A DNA stretch of 64,000 nt from Lutjanus erythropterus (GCA_020091685.1 CM034600.1:40253820-40317819); one strand, 5' to 3'. Shown: positions 43,463 to 51,923, counted from the first letter of the stretch. Made by a program: numbers and translations. Notes: a model not told the origin generated them from the letters alone.

Positions 43463-46400
43463 GCTGGTGGAGAGGCAGACAGATATGATGTCTCACCCCA
43501 AGGTGTTAAATTAACACTTTCTCACCCTCCTTTTCCATTCCTCCATCCCTCCATCCCCATATGTTACCACGTTACCATGGAAATGGAGCCAAGAGAGGGC
43601 ACAGGGGGAGGAGAGGAGGGAGCTGAGGGAGGAGGAAGAGGAGGAGGAGGGAATGAGAGGAAGGTTTAGAGAAGAGGAGAAATGAGAGAGCAGAGGAGAA
43701 AATAAATTTAAAAACACAGGTGTACGAAAAAAGTGAAGGAAATGAAAAAGGAAAGGAAACGAGAGGAAGGAGAGGTCGGTGGTGAGAGTAGAAGGAGGAA
43801 GGAGGAAGTAGATAAAAGAAAAAGAGGAGGAGGTGAAAATAGACGAGAGCAGAGATGAAGAGGAGGTGAGAAATGAAAGAAAATAAAATCAGGAGAGAAG
43901 GCTGATAACAAGATTAAAAACTGATTGTGTATCAGCCACTTTGCCTCCCGTGTGGCGGCTCTGTGACCATTCTGTTAGGCCACACTGGTTACAATCAGTA
44001 ACCATGGCGACTGTAGTCACACGGCCGGAGCAGGAAGTTTGGAGCGCAGTGACTTCCTGCTGAGATGTAAATCAGTAGCGGCTGCAGTGTTAAACTGACG
44101 CTATGTGAAAGGTCTACTGTTGACGCTGCTTCACTTTGTTTCTTTTGCAAAGCATCATGGTCCGTGGTTTTCTCACTGTTGAAGTGTTGCTGCAGGTTGA
44201 TGTTTGTCCGCTGGTTGGGTCGATGTAATCTGCATGCAAATTACTTGAATATTATCAATAAATCCATGTTGTAAAGTCAATATTTGAATTGAAATCATTT
44301 ATTTATACCCACATGTGACGACATACAGGCGCTAAAAACTTACTGAATAAACAAGTACAACTAAAAACAACAGCTGACCTTTATTAAAAGTAGCTGTACA
44401 TCGTTTGTCTGTGGTTTCACTTGCTAACAAGCTGCTACAACAAGGCAACATGATAAAAATACATATTTTAGGATATATTTCCATTTATCTGGTGTGACTA
44501 CAGGCTCACAGCAGGCTAACTTGGAATCATGGGTAAACACTGTGGTTGTAATATCAGGAAGTTTTCTTCGGATGAAATCCTTCATGTTTTTCTGCTGAAG
44601 CAGCACCAGACGTTCTGCCTAGTTAGCTAGAAGCTTTAGCCTGTACTTAGCTCCACAGCTCAAACTGTCAGCGAACACATCCGCCCCTTCTGAGTCCGTA
44701 TCATATCAGATCAGATCTCTGCAGCTGGTGTTTTGTTCTCAGTTTTTATTCTGTTGTGTTCTATGTTCTGCCAGAGGAACAGCACAAAGGTTAAACAGCT
44801 AAAAATAAAACTTCCTCTGCTGAGTTCACAGTCATCACTTCAATTCACACTTTATAATAAACCTGAAGAACTTAGAACTCTGTCATACGTGCTCTGCTGT
44901 GTTACAAACTGTACAGAAAGCTGATGGTTTATTATTGTATTTGGAAATCTATTGAAATAATTCAATTTAACATGATAAGTTCCAGAATTTCATAACCTAG
45001 AACGCCCATGAGCATCAAACATTATTCTCATAAAATATAAATATATATAGTTTTTAATGTAATGTTTTTATATGGTTCTTGGTTTCAGCTTAATTCAGTG
45101 TCTTATAGGTGCTGAGACTAAAGGTGTTACAACCATCCCTGTCTCTACTTTGTTGAATTGAGTCTAATTAATTAATTATTTGTATTTTTAATGTAAATTG
45201 GAAATTGAGACCACATGTGAAGATTTATTGATAGAGACGATGATAGTTGCTACAAACCATGCATCTACAACTGTGCAAAAGGTAACAGTGCAACAGCAGT
45301 GACCTCTGTGGGGGTCAGAATGACCTCCGCTTTCTTTGCTTTTTGTGTAATCTATAAAAAAATGTTCTGATTTCTCTCTTTATGGTGACAGACTGTCGCA
45401 GCAGACTGACATGAGTGATAATGCACGTGTGGTCAACAAGTCCAAAACCACCACACCACCAGCAGCCCGCCTACTCTACTGTAACCACAACCAAATCCAA
45501 CAAGAAGCAGGTAAAACAACATTAATACGCAGGGTTTGTTCTGATGTGTGTGTCATGTCATCACGAGTCGACCCAGAGGTTAGATTTTTCTCACTGCAGC
45601 TGCACCAAGAGGCAAAATATGACTTTTTTTTTGAGAAGTTTTCAAAAATAGCAGCCAGTAAAACCACACTGCGGTCAATTTACAGAGTATAGTCGTCAAA
45701 AGGACAGGATGTCCTCAGTTCTTCTAATGTGTTTCTGTTACGTTGAAGATGAGTCATGGCAGTTTCAACTGCTTAATATTAGAGAGCTGAGTTCAGCCGT
45801 ATCATAACACCTTCATTGTATTGACTTTCTTGTTGATTTTGTGCTTCTACCACGAGTCAGCAGGCCACATGGTTAAATCATTTCTTCTTTTTTGGTCTGT
45901 CTTTTATTTTGAAACTGACTGGATTCTCCATGCCGTTACCATCTCTTATTTCCTGCCTGCTCGATCTGCTCTGTGCAGTTTGACACAACTTATTAAAAAA
46001 TAGATTTTGTATTCTCCATGGTGCAGAGTGAGTCACCTCTAGGACAGCCTGCAGTCATAAACATTGTGTAGAATAACCAGAGGTGGTTTCATGCTGGTGG
46101 AAAATCAAAATTCTGACTCAGCTTGAGTATTTCCAACTTTTACAGTTTTCTTTCTGTCAGAAATGTTCTTATATATATCTAACAGGGATATAAGATCACT
46201 TATTTAACATTAACAGCATGGTTGTAAAAGGAAATTTAGTTGTAGTTCCTTCTTTTATTGTATATATATTTCTATAATTTAATAATAATAATACATTTAT
46301 AATATTTGCTTTTCACACTCAGTATCTTGATAATTGATCTGTTAGGAGTCTACCTTTGTCTCATCACTATGACAACGACCCTGAGGGAGCGTCAGCAGGT

Positions 46401-47156
46401 CCGCTCTACAGCACCGTCAAACCCCGAAACAAACCAGCCAACCGGCAACACTCTGCCGCACCCATCTATGACATGGCAACACCAGCCAATCACAGACTGG
46501 GGGAGGGGCCACCATCGCTGGACAACAGTGGAGAATATCACCTGATGCCAGGTAACAAGGAGAGGACAGGAAGGAAGGAAGGGAGGGAAGGATGGATGGA
46601 AAAAATAAATAAAGATTAAAAACTGACTCTTTTCTCTTCCAGCTGAACATTGTTCGGTGACAGACGATGATTATGAAGATTTCTCCTCCTCCGTCACAGA
46701 CATGACCAACCTGTGTTCACCTGGTGGCATCGGTCAGTACACCTGTACAAACTTTAAAGGAACAGTCCGTCATTTGAGAAATCCTCAGAGCTTTTCTCTG
46801 TCACACATTGCATCATTATGTCACTCACATCAGCACATTTGCAAGAATGCAATTTTCAAATACAATTAATTTAATTTCTTTTATTTCACATTTGCTCCTC
46901 GCATTTAAAATAAACATTTTGATTAAAATGCAGCGTCTGTTCCATTTCTGTAAATCCTGTTGTAACCGGTTGAGCCACTTGCCAGAATGTAAACATTGTT
47001 CACTTCAACGTCCAACAAAGTGTTTTCCTTGAACTCTCTGTGTATTTTTGTGAGTATTTAAAAGTACTTCTGTGTCTTTCAGGGTTTAATTGTCGTATTC
47101 AGAAGCCCAGAGGACCCAGAGATCCTCCAGCTGAGTGGAGCCGACTGGAGAGATGA
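25181..47156 (+). CDS. ptpn18: ptpn18 (PEST-family non-receptor protein tyrosine phosphatase), complete gene
   Basis: A cytosolic enzyme that removes phosphate from tyrosine; mammalian PTPN18 (BDP1) acts on HER2 and binds the adaptor PSTPIP and Csk. Fifteen exons join in one frame to give 440 residues (human about 460). Seen: pTyr loop KNRYKD (53-58), [39 protein letters not shown] loop SWPDHDVP with Asp190, signature [10 protein letters not shown] with Cys222 and Arg228, and Q loop QRPSAVQT with Gln269. The tail has tyrosine sites (PLYSTV, PIYDMA, GEYHLM, DDDYED) and ends with the C-terminal homology motif [16 protein letters not shown]12 and PTPN22 share these motifs, but the short tail, MACREIE.GK reading and PPAEW ending favour PTPN18. 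An extra exon-like segment at 45392-45510 does not fit the frame. Confidence 0.88.
25830..26422. mobile_element. GGGCTG-ended MITE carrying an internal minisatellite
   Basis: Left end attagggctgaacaattt. The right end, reverse-complemented, begins ccagggctgcacagttaacg. Between them, 25976-26225 is a G-rich run of degenerate gggatgaagggg units. Confidence 0.55.
25976..26225. repeat. degenerate GGGATGAAGGGG minisatellite
   Basis: Many tandem variants of gaggGATGaagGGG with period about 18-24 bases and strong G bias on the plus strand. Open frames are a product of the repeat. Confidence 0.75.
26850..27065. mobile_element. dispersed GGTGGAGGAAG-type repeat, reverse orientation
   Basis: Ends gtatttcctccaccactgtg and contains cagttactctgcagatgcag, the inverse of similar phrases near 3770 and 40370. 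Confidence 0.45.
27140..27455. mobile_element. dispersed repeat family B, copy 2 (ptpn18 intron 1)
   Basis: Shares in order with 17937-18370: gacccacaggggtct, cctgatgagaggaaataaaa, atttattgttagggcctg, and a gatggttcctcattttta-like phrase. Confidence 0.6.
28110..28325. mobile_element. dispersed repeat family A, copy 2
   Basis: Contains gcctgatttcacagcagctt, ggggcattttttgcaatga and ttatttgtagatgaag, matching 49870-50215 in the same orientation. Confidence 0.6.
30649..30680. repeat. (TG)n microsatellite
   Basis: About 15 TG units in ptpn18 intron 1. Confidence 0.95.
31321..31368. repeat. (TG)24 microsatellite
   Basis: Perfect TG run, 300 bases upstream of ptpn18 exon 2. Confidence 0.97.
31611..31668. 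repeat. (TG)29 microsatellite forming the ptpn18 exon 2 acceptor region
   Basis: Perfect TG run that ends four bases before the exon. The acceptor is TGTGACAG|G, with no ordinary pyrimidine tract. Confidence 0.97.
31673..31781 (+). CDS. ptpn18: ptpn18 exon 2
   Basis: Encodes [20 protein letters not shown] then [16 protein letters not shown], containing the pTyr recognition loop KNRYKD with Tyr55. Ends in phase 1 at CCAT|GTAGGA; the split codon is Tyr61. Confidence 0.93.
31960..32165. mobile_element. dispersed repeat with an inverse relative at 39165-39300
   Basis: Shares the phrase ttttccctgaagacttttct (inverse at 39175-39200) and cctgaaaatgtctcttc-like sequence with the later copy. Confidence 0.45.
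32211..33409. mobile_element. CACTGTAAAA-ended MITE split by a solo LTR
   Basis: Left end tacactgtaaaaacagttga with tttcaaggcaatgtatcg further in. The right end is the inverse, cattgccttgaaagtttgct ... gtttttacagtg. The middle has been opened by the LTR at 32524-33312. An uninterrupted relative lies at 57416-57799. Confidence 0.75.
32524..33312 (+). mobile_element. solo LTR of a fish LTR retrotransposon (gypsy-type likely)
   Basis: Begins TGTCACAG and ends CGTCACA, about 789 bp, flanked by ctgaa and ctcaa (a 4/5 match to a 5-bp target duplication). It has a TATA box (TATAAAG at 32680) and a polyA signal AATAAA at 33052, spaced as in an LTR. C-rich and unlike its AT-rich surroundings. No gag or pol sequence is present, so it is a solo LTR. 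The 263- and 304-residue open frames across it are spurious. Confidence 0.7.
34219..34245. repeat. (GT)n microsatellite at ptpn18 exon 3 acceptor
   Basis: About 13 GT units, then gcatgcttgtgcgtgtgtgtag at the exon. Confidence 0.95.
34267..34343 (+). CDS. ptpn18: ptpn18 exon 3
   Basis: Completes Tyr61, then [20 protein letters not shown] and ASFIK, ending in phase 0 at AAG|GTGACC. The acceptor is GTGTGTAG, in a GT-rich setting. DYINASFI is a core PTP motif. Confidence 0.93.
34600..34695 (+). CDS. ptpn18: ptpn18 exon 4
   Basis: Encodes [20 protein letters not shown] then [20 protein letters not shown] and DFWRMIWE are standard PTP motifs. The acceptor is TCCTGCAG. The donor AAG|GTCCAA is poor, but its position is fixed by the family spacing [13 protein letters not shown]. 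Confidence 0.92.
34867..34923. repeat. (TG)28 microsatellite at ptpn18 exon 5 acceptor
   Basis: The repeat runs to TTTCAG at the exon boundary. Confidence 0.97.
34929..34967 (+). CDS. ptpn18: ptpn18 exon 5 (39-nt exon)
   Basis: Thirteen codons, [13 protein letters not shown], a PEST-family PTP hallmark. Phase 0 at both ends, acceptor TTTCAG, donor AAG|GTAAAA. Confidence 0.93.
35643..35711 (+). CDS. ptpn18: ptpn18 exon 6
   Basis: Encodes [20 protein letters not shown] then VHN. Continues the MGKKKCE.YW motif. Acceptor CTCTACAG, donor AAC|GTAAGA, phase 0. Confidence 0.93.
35801..35863 (+). CDS. ptpn18: ptpn18 exon 7
   Basis: Encodes [20 protein letters not shown] then Q, matching the NEDIMLRTLKVTFQ stretch of PTPN18. 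The acceptor is a tandem CAGCAG, so the first Gln may be in or out; the family length favours its inclusion. Donor CAG|GTCAAA. Confidence 0.92.
36506..36720. mobile_element. GCTGCAAC-family MITE fragment
   Basis: Contains actagtgatcaatctggcaa, gtcataaaatattgatcaaa and a cagtttcctgtcagagagga-like phrase, also found at 62560-62700 and 62782-62850. Confidence 0.5.
36849..36873. repeat. (CTC)n microsatellite forming ptpn18 exon 8 pyrimidine tract
   Basis: Eight or so CTC units lead directly into CTCCAG at the exon. Confidence 0.95.
36876..37018 (+). CDS. ptpn18: ptpn18 exon 8 (WPD loop and start of the active site)
   Basis: Encodes [40 protein letters not shown] and SPLLVHC plus AG. Holds the WPD loop (general acid Asp190) and the nucleophile Cys222. 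Phase 2 donor TGCAG|GTACAC opens directly into a CA repeat. Confidence 0.95.
37020..37068. repeat. (AC)n microsatellite at ptpn18 exon 8 donor
   Basis: Starts at base two of the intron. Confidence 0.97.
37192..37228. repeat. (CA)n microsatellite
   Basis: Second CA tract of ptpn18 intron 8. Confidence 0.95.
37312..37357. repeat. (GT)23 microsatellite at ptpn18 exon 9 acceptor
   Basis: Runs to TCACAG at the exon. With the CA tracts upstream in the same intron it can pair as a stem. Confidence 0.97.
37363..37429 (+). CDS. ptpn18: ptpn18 exon 9 (P loop)
   Basis: Completes Ser223, then [20 protein letters not shown] and TK. With exon 8 it forms [10 protein letters not shown], the PEST-family version of the PTP signature. 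Arg228 binds the phosphate. Donor AAG|GTAACA. Confidence 0.95.
38740..39075. mobile_element. relative of the CACTGTAAAA MITE, ends lost
   Basis: Shares attttcaggcactaaaacaa, caaagacaaatcaggttca and attatctcaactaaagat with 57416-57799 and 32211-32490 (direct or inverse). Confidence 0.5.
39458..39535 (+). CDS. ptpn18: ptpn18 exon 10 (Q loop)
   Basis: Encodes [20 protein letters not shown] then SAVQTK. The Q loop glutamine is Gln269. The acceptor is again a tandem CAGCAG; inclusion of the first Gln keeps the family length. Donor AAA|GTAGGT. Confidence 0.93.
39769..39858 (+). CDS. ptpn18: ptpn18 exon 11 (end of catalytic domain)
   Basis: Encodes [20 protein letters not shown] then [20 protein letters not shown] is the final helix of the PTP fold. 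Acceptor TTCTGCAG, donor GAG|GTAAAA, phase 0. Confidence 0.92.
40807..41000. mobile_element. AAGTAACTAAGTAC-type dispersed repeat
   Basis: Starts gatgggaagtaactaagtac and runs through acttttactt-type motifs. Related phrases recur near 3770 and 52300. Confidence 0.5.
41156..41395. mobile_element. partial relative of the TTAA MITE
   Basis: Shares, in the same order as 5490-5770, gaatctcagaaacagtggaa-like sequence, cctccatactgt, gtctcctaaagtcctgac, ttatcctgaatcttcgctgt and cactgtctgaactt. Both TTAA ends are missing. Confidence 0.6.
42045..42402 (+). mobile_element. broken non-LTR retrotransposon reverse-transcriptase fragment (L2/Maui-like)
   Basis: Translates to RT pieces in three frames: [10 protein letters not shown], then GEPQGSVLG and [11 protein letters not shown] (the FADD catalytic box), then [11 protein letters not shown]. 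At least two frameshifts and a stop separate them, and neither an ORF1 nor an endonuclease is present. A dead 5'-truncated remnant in ptpn18 intron 11, same strand as the gene. The clade is my best guess. Confidence 0.8.
43352..43401 (+). CDS. ptpn18: ptpn18 exon 12
   Basis: Encodes [16 protein letters not shown] plus AG, phase 2, a basic linker after the catalytic domain. Acceptor CTCACCAG, donor AG|GTATCA. Chosen because its phase links exon 11 to exon 14 in frame; the family gives little sequence support here. Confidence 0.7.
43429..43462. repeat. (TCTG)n microsatellite
   Basis: Eight units just after ptpn18 exon 12. Confidence 0.95.
43590..43890. repeat. purine-rich block (GA-rich on + strand)
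   Basis: About 300 bases of mostly gagg/gaaa, with few pyrimidines, in ptpn18 intron 12. The S/L/F-rich minus-strand frames here are artefacts. Confidence 0.8.
45392..45510 (+). CDS. ptpn18: ptpn18 exon-like segment '13', out of frame with the rest
   Basis: Joined to exon 12 it reads [19 protein letters not shown] and on to [19 protein letters not shown] resembles MADTYAVVQK in the human PTPN18 tail, which suggests a real ancestral exon. Acceptor GGTGACAG, donor CAG|GTAAAA. The length is 119 bases (3n+2), while exons 12 and 14 both need a multiple of three between them. If included, the frame runs into TGA at 46543. So it is a poison exon, carries an indel, or has another boundary. Confidence 0.5.
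46346..46551 (+). CDS. ptpn18: ptpn18 exon 14 (tyrosine-rich tail)
   Basis: Encodes [60 protein letters not shown] and [17 protein letters not shown] matches PLYSKVTPR of human PTPN18. Tyrosines in PLYST, PIYDM and GEYHL are likely phosphosites for SH2 partners. The frame is confirmed by the exons that follow. A second acceptor (GTTAGGAG) lies three bases on. Confidence 0.85.
46643..46732 (+). CDS. ptpn18: ptpn18 exon 15
   Basis: Completes Ala, then [20 protein letters not shown] and TNLCSPGGI plus G. The acidic DDDYED site fits a kinase-phosphorylated tyrosine. Acceptor CTTCCAG, donor ATCG|GTCAGT. Confidence 0.9.
47083..47156 (+). CDS. ptpn18: ptpn18 exon 16 (C-terminal homology motif and stop)
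   Basis: Encodes [19 protein letters not shown] then SRLER and TGA. This is the CTH motif that docks PEST-family phosphatases to PSTPIP adaptors. Acceptor TTTCAG. It fixes the reading frame of the whole tail. Confidence 0.95.
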
Positions 47157-47238
47157 AACACCTGAACTGGTTCAACTGGACTGGATCTGATGAGACTGGA
47201 TCAGTACATTAACAGTTATTTTTAAAGTGACTGTGAGA

Positions 47239-47240
<2 letters not shown>

Positions 47241-47281
<41 letters not shown>
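47241..47281. repeat. (GT)20 microsatellite in ptpn18 3' UTR
   Basis: Perfect GT run about 85 bases after the stop codon. Confidence 0.97.
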
Positions 47282-47282
<1 letters not shown>

Positions 47283-47440
47283 TTTGACGTGGTCTGTTGT
47301 TTCGTCTCTGTGATGATCTGATCTGTTTCTCTGATGTTCATATTCATGTGCTGCAGGTCTTCATGTTAAACACCTGCGTGTTTTAGAAATGACTGTTTTT
47401 TGATACTTTGACAAATTGCAAAGAATTTGACACGTGAATT

Positions 47441-47446
47441 ATTAAA
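47441..47446 (+). promoter_or_regulatory. ptpn18: polyadenylation signal ATTAAA of ptpn18
   Basis: ATTAAA variant 285 bases after the stop, with TGTGTT-type sequence about 20 bases downstream. No AATAAA lies closer. Confidence 0.6.
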
Positions 47447-47469
47447 ATGACTCAAACAACTCGTGTGTT

Positions 47470-48230
47470 CAAATAACCGATTTAACCTCTTAACAACCAG
47501 AAGTTCAGGCCAAGATTGATTGTCTTATTTTAGGATTTCACCAAATCAGAGATCATTTTGATTTAGTTTTAGTCGTAGGCTTTTGACTCAGATGCAATAC
47601 AAGTTCATTCATATTTCAGTCAGTCTGACTTGTTTTAGTTTTAATTTAATTTTAGTTGATTAAAATAATGCATTATTTGAATTGGGGCTGCATAATTAAT
47701 CTTTTTTTTTTTTTTTTTTTTTAAATATGGCTTTCTGCACTTTTCCAGTTGCAGGCGGTGCAACATTTGTTAAAGGTAAAATGTGTCTTTAAACATTCAA
47801 ATGAATGAATGTGGTGAGGCAGAGAAGTCCTGTCCTACACATCAGATTCTTAAAAAAACATCTTCATGTGCAGAAAATGTGTTCTGGTTTTCCCTCTGAT
47901 GTCCTCTGGCTGCTCCGCCTCCATTTCTTGTGATTTACAGAGTTTCCTGATGGACAGTAAAGTAGCCGCTAACCGCTGCTAGCTATAACTTAACTGCCAT
48001 TGGCTAGTTAGCTCAGTTAGCTGCGTAGTTCAGAGCTCTTCTGGGGGAGTTTTGGTGTTTACACCTCTAACACAGAAGCTTTGAACTGGTGGGAGGAAGC
48101 CAAATTCCAAATGCCATACTGACCAAACTCCATAGAGGAAACAAAGAATTTTATCTCACAGAACACAGGAGCTGCTGGGAGACAGCTGCTTCGATTGGTT
48201 CAGTGGTTTATGTGTTTGTGTAACTTCATT
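47470..48230. other. intergenic, no gene seen
   Basis: Moderately AT-rich. Holds a 22-T run at 47702 with a nearby ggggctgcataattaat MITE end. No splice-bounded open frame. Confidence 0.6.
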
Positions 48231-48497
48231 GTTTTAAAAGGACAATTCAGAATCACCAAAGTCTCACAATAACACAAACAAACTAACAGATGGAGGCAGC
48301 AGCAGACCAACAGCTCCTGTGTTCTATGAGCTAAAATGGCTAATTTTATCAATGGAGTTTGGTTGGTTTGCAGAGAGTGATATTTGGCTTATATAACAGT
48401 GGTTTCCTGTCAGAAAAGACTGTCTGATAGCTTCTCCAACTATGGACTATTATGGACAACCACACTTCATATAATCTGAACTGTTCCTTTAAAGAGG
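48231..48497. mobile_element. TTTAAA-ended element, short copy of the 61431-62337 family
   Basis: Left end ttttaaaaggacaattcaga; right end, reverse-complemented, tttaaaggaacagttcagat. The inside shares acaaacaaactaacagatg and gaggcagcagcagaccaaca with 61890-61930. Confidence 0.6.
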
Positions 48498-48967
48498 CCT
48501 CGTCAAAATGAGCAGCTGGGACTGCTACAAGACTTTACTATAAGACAAAGTACAAAGAAGTATTAATAGGTAAGTGTACTTCAAACATCAAATGTAAAAC
48601 TACTCATTATGCAAATCACTGTATTATTTTTATTAATATCAGGGATTAATTTATTTGTGCTCATTGTTTAAGCTAATTGAAGTAATTTTATCCCTGCTTG
48701 ATCTTTTAAACTCTACAAACCACATGTTAAAACAACCCTGATGACATCTTTATGACATCATCAGGGTTTGTTTTGTCCTCCAGAGTCTCAGAGGACAGCA
48801 CACAATTGTGTTCAGAGGCTGTGCAGCCCCCTTATTGAAGAGAACTTGGTGTAATGTCCTTTAAAGTCAGAGCTGAGCTGATTTTATTAAACCTGCTGCA
48901 GGTCCACTGGTGACCAGCAGGAGGCAGCAGAGCAGCATGAACAGCATGAAACACAGCAGGAGAGACT

Positions 48968-49032
48968 GTGTGTGTGCGTGTGTGTGTGTGTGAGTGTGTG
49001 TAATACAGTGAGATGATATAGTTACAGCTTCA

Positions 49033-49085
<53 letters not shown>

Positions 49086-49244
49086 TAAAGGAAGAGAACA
49101 AACACACACTGAAGGAAGAAGAGGTGGTTTCAATTAAACCTTTGGCTGGACTGTGTGTGAGTGAGAGTGTGTGTGACATCATCAGATCTGAATCAGGTTA
49201 CGAAAGATACCAGAGGTGATTCAGCACACACACACAAACACACA

Positions 49245-49321
<77 letters not shown>

Positions 49322-49435
49322 TTGTGCTGTAACTGAGTCCTTTCTATGTTTTCATTGTGTGTGTGGTGTGAATTGTTTGCAACCACAGGACCTTCCTACA
49401 CTCCCATCATGCTTTGCTGTTAGCAAAGGACTCTT

Positions 49436-49495
<60 letters not shown>

Positions 49496-49552
49496 TCTGT
49501 CATTCATTCTGATTCTCAAAAACCACTAAGTGCAACTCTTTCACTGCCAGCT

Positions 49553-49604
<52 letters not shown>

Positions 49605-49637
49605 TTACTAACACACACACACACACACACACACACA
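48968..49637. repeat. cluster of alternating TG and CA microsatellites
   Basis: TG at 48968-49009, CA at 49034-49082, CA at 49224-49315, CA at 49439-49492, TG at 49555-49602, CA at 49610-49637. Neighbouring TG and CA tracts are inverted repeats of each other. Confidence 0.95.
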
Positions 49638-49752
49638 GGTCATGGGTGTTGGCTCTCTCGATGGACAGAGACCACAGGCATCCACAGTCAGAGGACAGAA
49701 ATAGATGTAGGGATGAAAAAGAGCGATAGAGGAAATTAAAGGAGAGATTTTT

Positions 49753-49782
49753 GAACGTGTGTGTTCATGTGTTCATGTGTTC
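49753..49782. repeat. short tandem repeat GTTCATGT
   Basis: Three to four units of gttcatgt. Confidence 0.8.
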
Positions 49783-49859
49783 ATGTGACGAGTTGTCGGT
49801 GTGTGTCATCATGTTCATACTGACTGTCAGACGATCTCTTCCTATATATGTCAGTTTTT

Positions 49860-50215
49860 GTGATGGTTGTGGCCTGAAACATCTGATTTCACAGCTGCTT
49901 TTCTAAAACACTGTGATACATGTTGTGATGTTTTTAGGCATTTTTTGCAGGATCAAGTGAAAATTGCAAAACAAAGTTGCATATTTTTTGTATGATTCAT
50001 TAAAATCAAAGATAACTTGTTCCAGGGAGAATAAAACCACATTCTGTTGTGAGTGTTCTCAGTAACCTCAGCACAAAGACTGAGGATTACACAAACTCTA
50101 ATAAGATATGTTTTATTTGTAGATGAAGAAGAGCACCTGAGGGGTTTTACACAAAGACACAAAACCTTTTGGAGCTCAAAGTCGGTCAAAAACAGCACAA
50201 ACAGAGAAAATACAG
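49860..50215. mobile_element. dispersed repeat family A, copy 3
   Basis: Shares gcctgaaacatctgatttca, aggcattttttgca, cttgttccagggagaataaa and tttatttgtagatgaagaag with 28110-28325 and, inverted, 4780-5115. Confidence 0.65.
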
Positions 50216-50339
50216 AAGAGCACAGAGAAATGATAAATGTCAGTAACATGTCAGTAACACTGACAAATTTCTTCAGTAATTGTGATGATATAATATATAT
50301 ATATATCAATGCAAAAAATAGTGAATAATTAAACAAAAC

Positions 50340-51590
50340 ATTGATGAGACAGACATGTATGACGTTTGCACAGAGGGACTGTTATGATTGGTGGAACTCA
50401 CTGGATTTTTTTTTTATTGACTCACAAAATAAAAAATAAAAAATAAACACACACACTGAATTTCTGACCCCTTCCAGACCAATTAATTAACAAATCTAAT
50501 ATCCTTCCGTTTTCACAGCAAATAAAGAATCTTTCAAAGATGCTCAACCCTCTTAAATTATAATTTCCTTTGCTGAATTAAAAAAAAGTGTTGAATATTA
50601 ACAGGAATATTTTGATGCCTAACTCAAAACAGTATTTCCATTATTTTTAAAAACACAATATCTCAAATTTTAAGGTGCAGGACTCAATCAATCAGACTGA
50701 TGATAACCATCTTTATTTATTATTCTAATAACTCTTTTCTGAAGTTTAATTCTAATTATAGTGTCTATATTTGTTTTATAGGCTAAATATTTCCCCAAAC
50801 ATCAACACAATATGACATGTATGGCAGTATGAGTGAACAGTTCACTGTAGGCATTTTCTTATTCAACAATCCCTTGTTTTGTAAATGATAGCTATAAATT
50901 TGGATAATTTCTATTTGATATATTCTATATGTGGCTCTCTATGATCACTCACAAGAATTCTGTTTCATTTACTCTTTCAGTTTCAACCATACATTTTTGT
51001 TTTATCTTCATTTAATGATAACTTTGAGCTGTTTTTAATAAATCTTCCATGACCTGTCCTGAACAAAATCCACACACATAACAAGTTTCAACTTACTGCA
51101 GTTTATTCATTTCTTTTATCACAGTATAACCTCACACATGTCTCCCTGTTCAAAAGGCAGGAACTACTTTCTTTCTACTGTAAAATCTACCAGAACTATT
51201 TTCTTTCTTCTTGAAAGAAGCGGGTCATGATTTCTTGAATGAGACACTGGTTTTGAATTTTGTCCGATTTATTTTTTGCCTGTTTGGTCTCCACAGACTG
51301 AGTGTCATCTCATCCCATTATATTAGAGAGAAGACTGACATCTGTACGGCTGATGTGTTCAAAGAAAAAAAAAATCCAACTAACAGCAGAAATATCAGGA
51401 CTGATAAACAGCACTACAGGCTGGAGGAAAAATATGTATTTTTTATTTTAGGGTGAACTGTCCCTTTAATGATGTACATAATGATTGTTTTTTTTAATAA
51501 CCATTTTGTTTTATAATCACATATTTTTCTTTATTTGTTTATGTGTTAATGTGTCGTGTCAATAAAGTTACATGAAAACTGAAAAACTTG
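50340..51590. other. intergenic, no gene seen
   Basis: Very AT-rich. The segment 51130-51460 resembles 9130-9400 (repeat). No supported exon. Confidence 0.6.
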
Positions 51591-51594
51591 ATGC

Positions 51595-51910
51595 AGAGGA
51601 GAGCAAAAGAAAAACAGACAGACAGAGAGAGAGAAGAGAGCAACTTTAGACGAGTGAGAGAAACAGAAAAAGAAGGAAAAATGAGTGGAAACATGATGAT
51701 GGAGTAAAGGAGGAGAGAGGAAGGAGAAAGAGCTGAGTGTGAGAGGAAACGAGTGATGAAAACAGAAAGGAGAGATAAGGTGAGAGGAAGAGTGATGTAA
51801 GAGAGAAAAAAGAAAGAAAGTGATGAAAAGAGGGAGAGAGATGGGAACAGACTGATAGAGTGATGAAAAAAGACAGATAGTGATTTAAAACTGAGAGAGA
51901 GAGCAGTCCT
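51595..51910. repeat. purine-rich block (GA-rich on + strand)
   Basis: About 300 bases dominated by gagaga/gaaag/agagg. The 151-residue minus-strand frame rich in S, L and F is a composition artefact. Confidence 0.8.
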
Positions 51911-51923
51911 GCCACTGAGCCTT

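Larger units (their letters stand above)
47157..47465 (+). other. ptpn18: ptpn18 3' UTR
   Basis: Short non-coding tail from the stop to about 20 bases after the ATTAAA signal. Holds a (GT)20 tract at 47241-47281. The exact end is inferred. Confidence 0.65.

Noticed and set aside
45411..45692. 93-residue frame taken as one coding unit
   Set aside because: A good donor at 45511 splits it, and the part after it has no family similarity.
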